Shown one piece after another: positions 63,177-64,000 of a DNA stretch of 64,000 nt (positions within the stretch are counted from its first letter, which is position 1; the number at the start of each line of letters is the position of its first letter). Under the pieces are notes generated by a model, which was not told the origin of the DNA, did not search any database, and saw only the letters and a list, made by a program, of their open reading frames with translations. The translations under genes were made by a program, and so were the position numbers. Source of the stretch: Desulfosoma caldarium (GTDB lineage: Bacteria > Desulfobacterota > Syntrophobacteria > Syntrophobacterales > DSM-9756); the NCBI RefSeq assembly GCF_003751385.1, contig NZ_RJVA01000010.1:434001-498000 (forward strand), in the 5' to 3' direction.

Positions 63177-63889
63177 CGAATTTCATCCACTTGGCGAAGA
63201 ATATGCCTCTTGAGTCGCTCGAACTCGGCGTCATCCACAATGCGTTCTCGGCGCAATTCCTTGAGGCGCTCCAGGTCCGTAAGGACTTGGGCCATGGGAT
63301 CCTTTGGTCCTTCGAGGGCATTGAGGGGCAGAGGTTGTCCGGAAACCAGGAGCATGGAAGATCGCCCCGTGAAGCCGCTGGATGCCGCGCCCTCGGCCGC
63401 ATCGTCGCCGTTTTCCTCGTTCCGCCCTGCCTTTCGCGCCTCATTTTCCAAGGCCTGCAGACGCAGGTAGGCCTTTTCCAATTCCTGCAAAAGTGCCAGG
63501 CGCTCCCGAAGCATTCTCACCCTATCGATGGCGTTTCGCGTGGAAACCGCCACTTCGTCAATGCGAAAGGGTTTTTGAATGTAGTCATAAGCTCCGCTGC
63601 GAATGGCTTCTACGGCCGATTCCAAGCTGCCATACCCGGTAATGATCAGGGCCAGAATGTCGGGATAAAGCTGGCGAGCTCGTTTGAGGAGCGTCAATCC
63701 GTCGATGCCAGGCATGTTGAGGTCCGTGATGAGAATGTCGAAGCGGGAGCGTTCCAGCAGCGCTACCGCCTCTTCGCCACTGGCCGCCAAAGAAAGTTCC
63801 GTGTCCTCTTCAGCAATGGCGTCTCTGAGTACGTCACGGTACACTTCATCGTCATCGACAATCAAAATTTTGACTGGCCGTTTTTCCAC
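63173..63889 (-). CDS. Response regulator with SHOCT-like tail
   Basis: A 238-residue protein. A receiver domain with ILIVDDDEVYRDVLRDAI and phospho-Asp in LITDLNMPGIDG, an intact KPFR, then a coiled coil (about 125-150), a disordered part and a C-terminal SHOCT-like motif LERLKELRRERIVDDAEF, which often mediates oligomerisation. There is no DNA-binding domain. It overlaps the HD-GYP gene by 4 nt and may control that pathway. Confidence 0.82.
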   Translation of the reverse strand: MEKRPVKILIVDDDEVYRDVLRDAIAEEDTELSLAASGEEAVALLERSRFDILITDLNMPGIDGLTLLKRARQLYPDILALIITGYGSLESAVEAIRSGAYDYIQKPFRIDEVAVSTRNAIDRVRMLRERLALLQELEKAYLRLQALENEARKAGRNEENGDDAAEGAASSGFTGRSSMLLVSGQPLPLNALEGPKDPMAQVLTDLERLKELRRERIVDDAEFERLKRHILRQVDEIR

Positions 63890-63943
63890 GTCTCATCCTC
63901 AATGCCAACTCATTCACCCCATCGCCGTCCCACACTGGGGCCC

Positions 63944-64000
63944 TCACACCTTGCCGTTTAGCAAGACCCCTGTCAACTCCTCCAGCTTTTCCCTCAACCT
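63944..64000 (-). CDS. C-terminal end of a further gene (partial)
   Basis: At the right edge a minus-strand frame reads RLREKLEELTGVLLNGKV and stops at 63944. It continues beyond the window. It could be the last residues of a sensor kinase or other coiled-coil protein upstream of the response regulators. Eighteen residues are too few to name it. Confidence 0.4.
   Translation of the reverse strand, partial: RLREKLEELTGVLLNGKV

Overview
The window looks like a chromosomal segment of a Gram-negative, polar-flagellate bacterium of the former Deltaproteobacteria (Desulfobacterota; a Syntrophobacteraceae-like sulfate reducer is my best guess). Evidence for this: outer-membrane L- and P-ring genes (flgH, flgI) and a lipid A acyltransferase-like gene; FlhF/FlhG for polar placement; sigma-54-type promoters in front of most flagellar operons; and a FlgM-associated small protein of a type I know from Desulfovibrio. 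There is no rRNA, tRNA or other taxonomic marker, so the lineage is inferred.

Layout. 1-9 kb holds accessory and housekeeping genes: the end of an FG-GAP repeat protein, an acyltransferase, a small beta-rich protein, a biotin ECF transporter (bioY-bioM-bioN) behind a probable BirA operator, a decayed glycosyltransferase pseudogene, a SYLF-domain lipoprotein-like protein and a U32 peptidase. 9.1-25.2 kb holds an AMIN-TPR protein and a sigma-54 activator, then flgB-flgC-fliE-fliF-fliG-fliH-fliI-fliJ-(MotE-like), then fliK-flgD-flgE. 25.5-37.9 kb holds motA-fliL-fliM-fliN-fliO-fliP-fliQ-fliR-flhB-flhA-flhF-flhG-fliA and two small membrane proteins. 38.2-47.4 kb holds flgF-flgG-flgA-flgH-flgI-motB-motB-flgJ and flgN-flgK-flgL. 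The opposite strand carries flgM and its partner at 48.2-48.8 kb. A Cys-motif small protein and a diguanylate cyclase follow on the plus strand. 51-58.5 kb (minus strand) is a chemotaxis operon, cheR-cheD-cheY-cheX-cheB-cheY-cheA-cheZ. 59.1-64 kb (minus strand) has two unknown genes, a histidine kinase, a PilZ protein, a response regulator with HD-GYP, and a response regulator with a SHOCT-like tail.

How it works together. Seven matches to the -24/-12 signature (GG-N10-GC) lie just upstream of the AMIN-TPR gene, flgB, fliK, motA, flgF, the small protein plus diguanylate cyclase, and (minus strand) the two unknown genes near 59.9 kb. The activator gene follows the AMIN-TPR gene, so it may feed back on its own operon. 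Two sigma-28-like promoters precede flgN-flgK-flgL and the flgM pair, which fits a FliA/FlgM checkpoint. The motor and export genes, the chemotaxis set and the c-di-GMP set (diguanylate cyclase, PilZ, HD-GYP) form one motility island. Flagellin, fliD, fliS, cheW, csrA, fliW and chemoreceptors are not in the window.

Most unusual points: a CheZ carrying an N-terminal Hpt-like domain without the phospho-histidine; a CheA with a type II secretion GspE N-terminal-like repeat where the P2 domain usually sits; EF-hand-like loops in the hook protein; a repeat pair abutting the stop codons of flgE and flgL; and uncharacterised genes placed in the flagellar regulon by near-consensus sigma-54 promoters.
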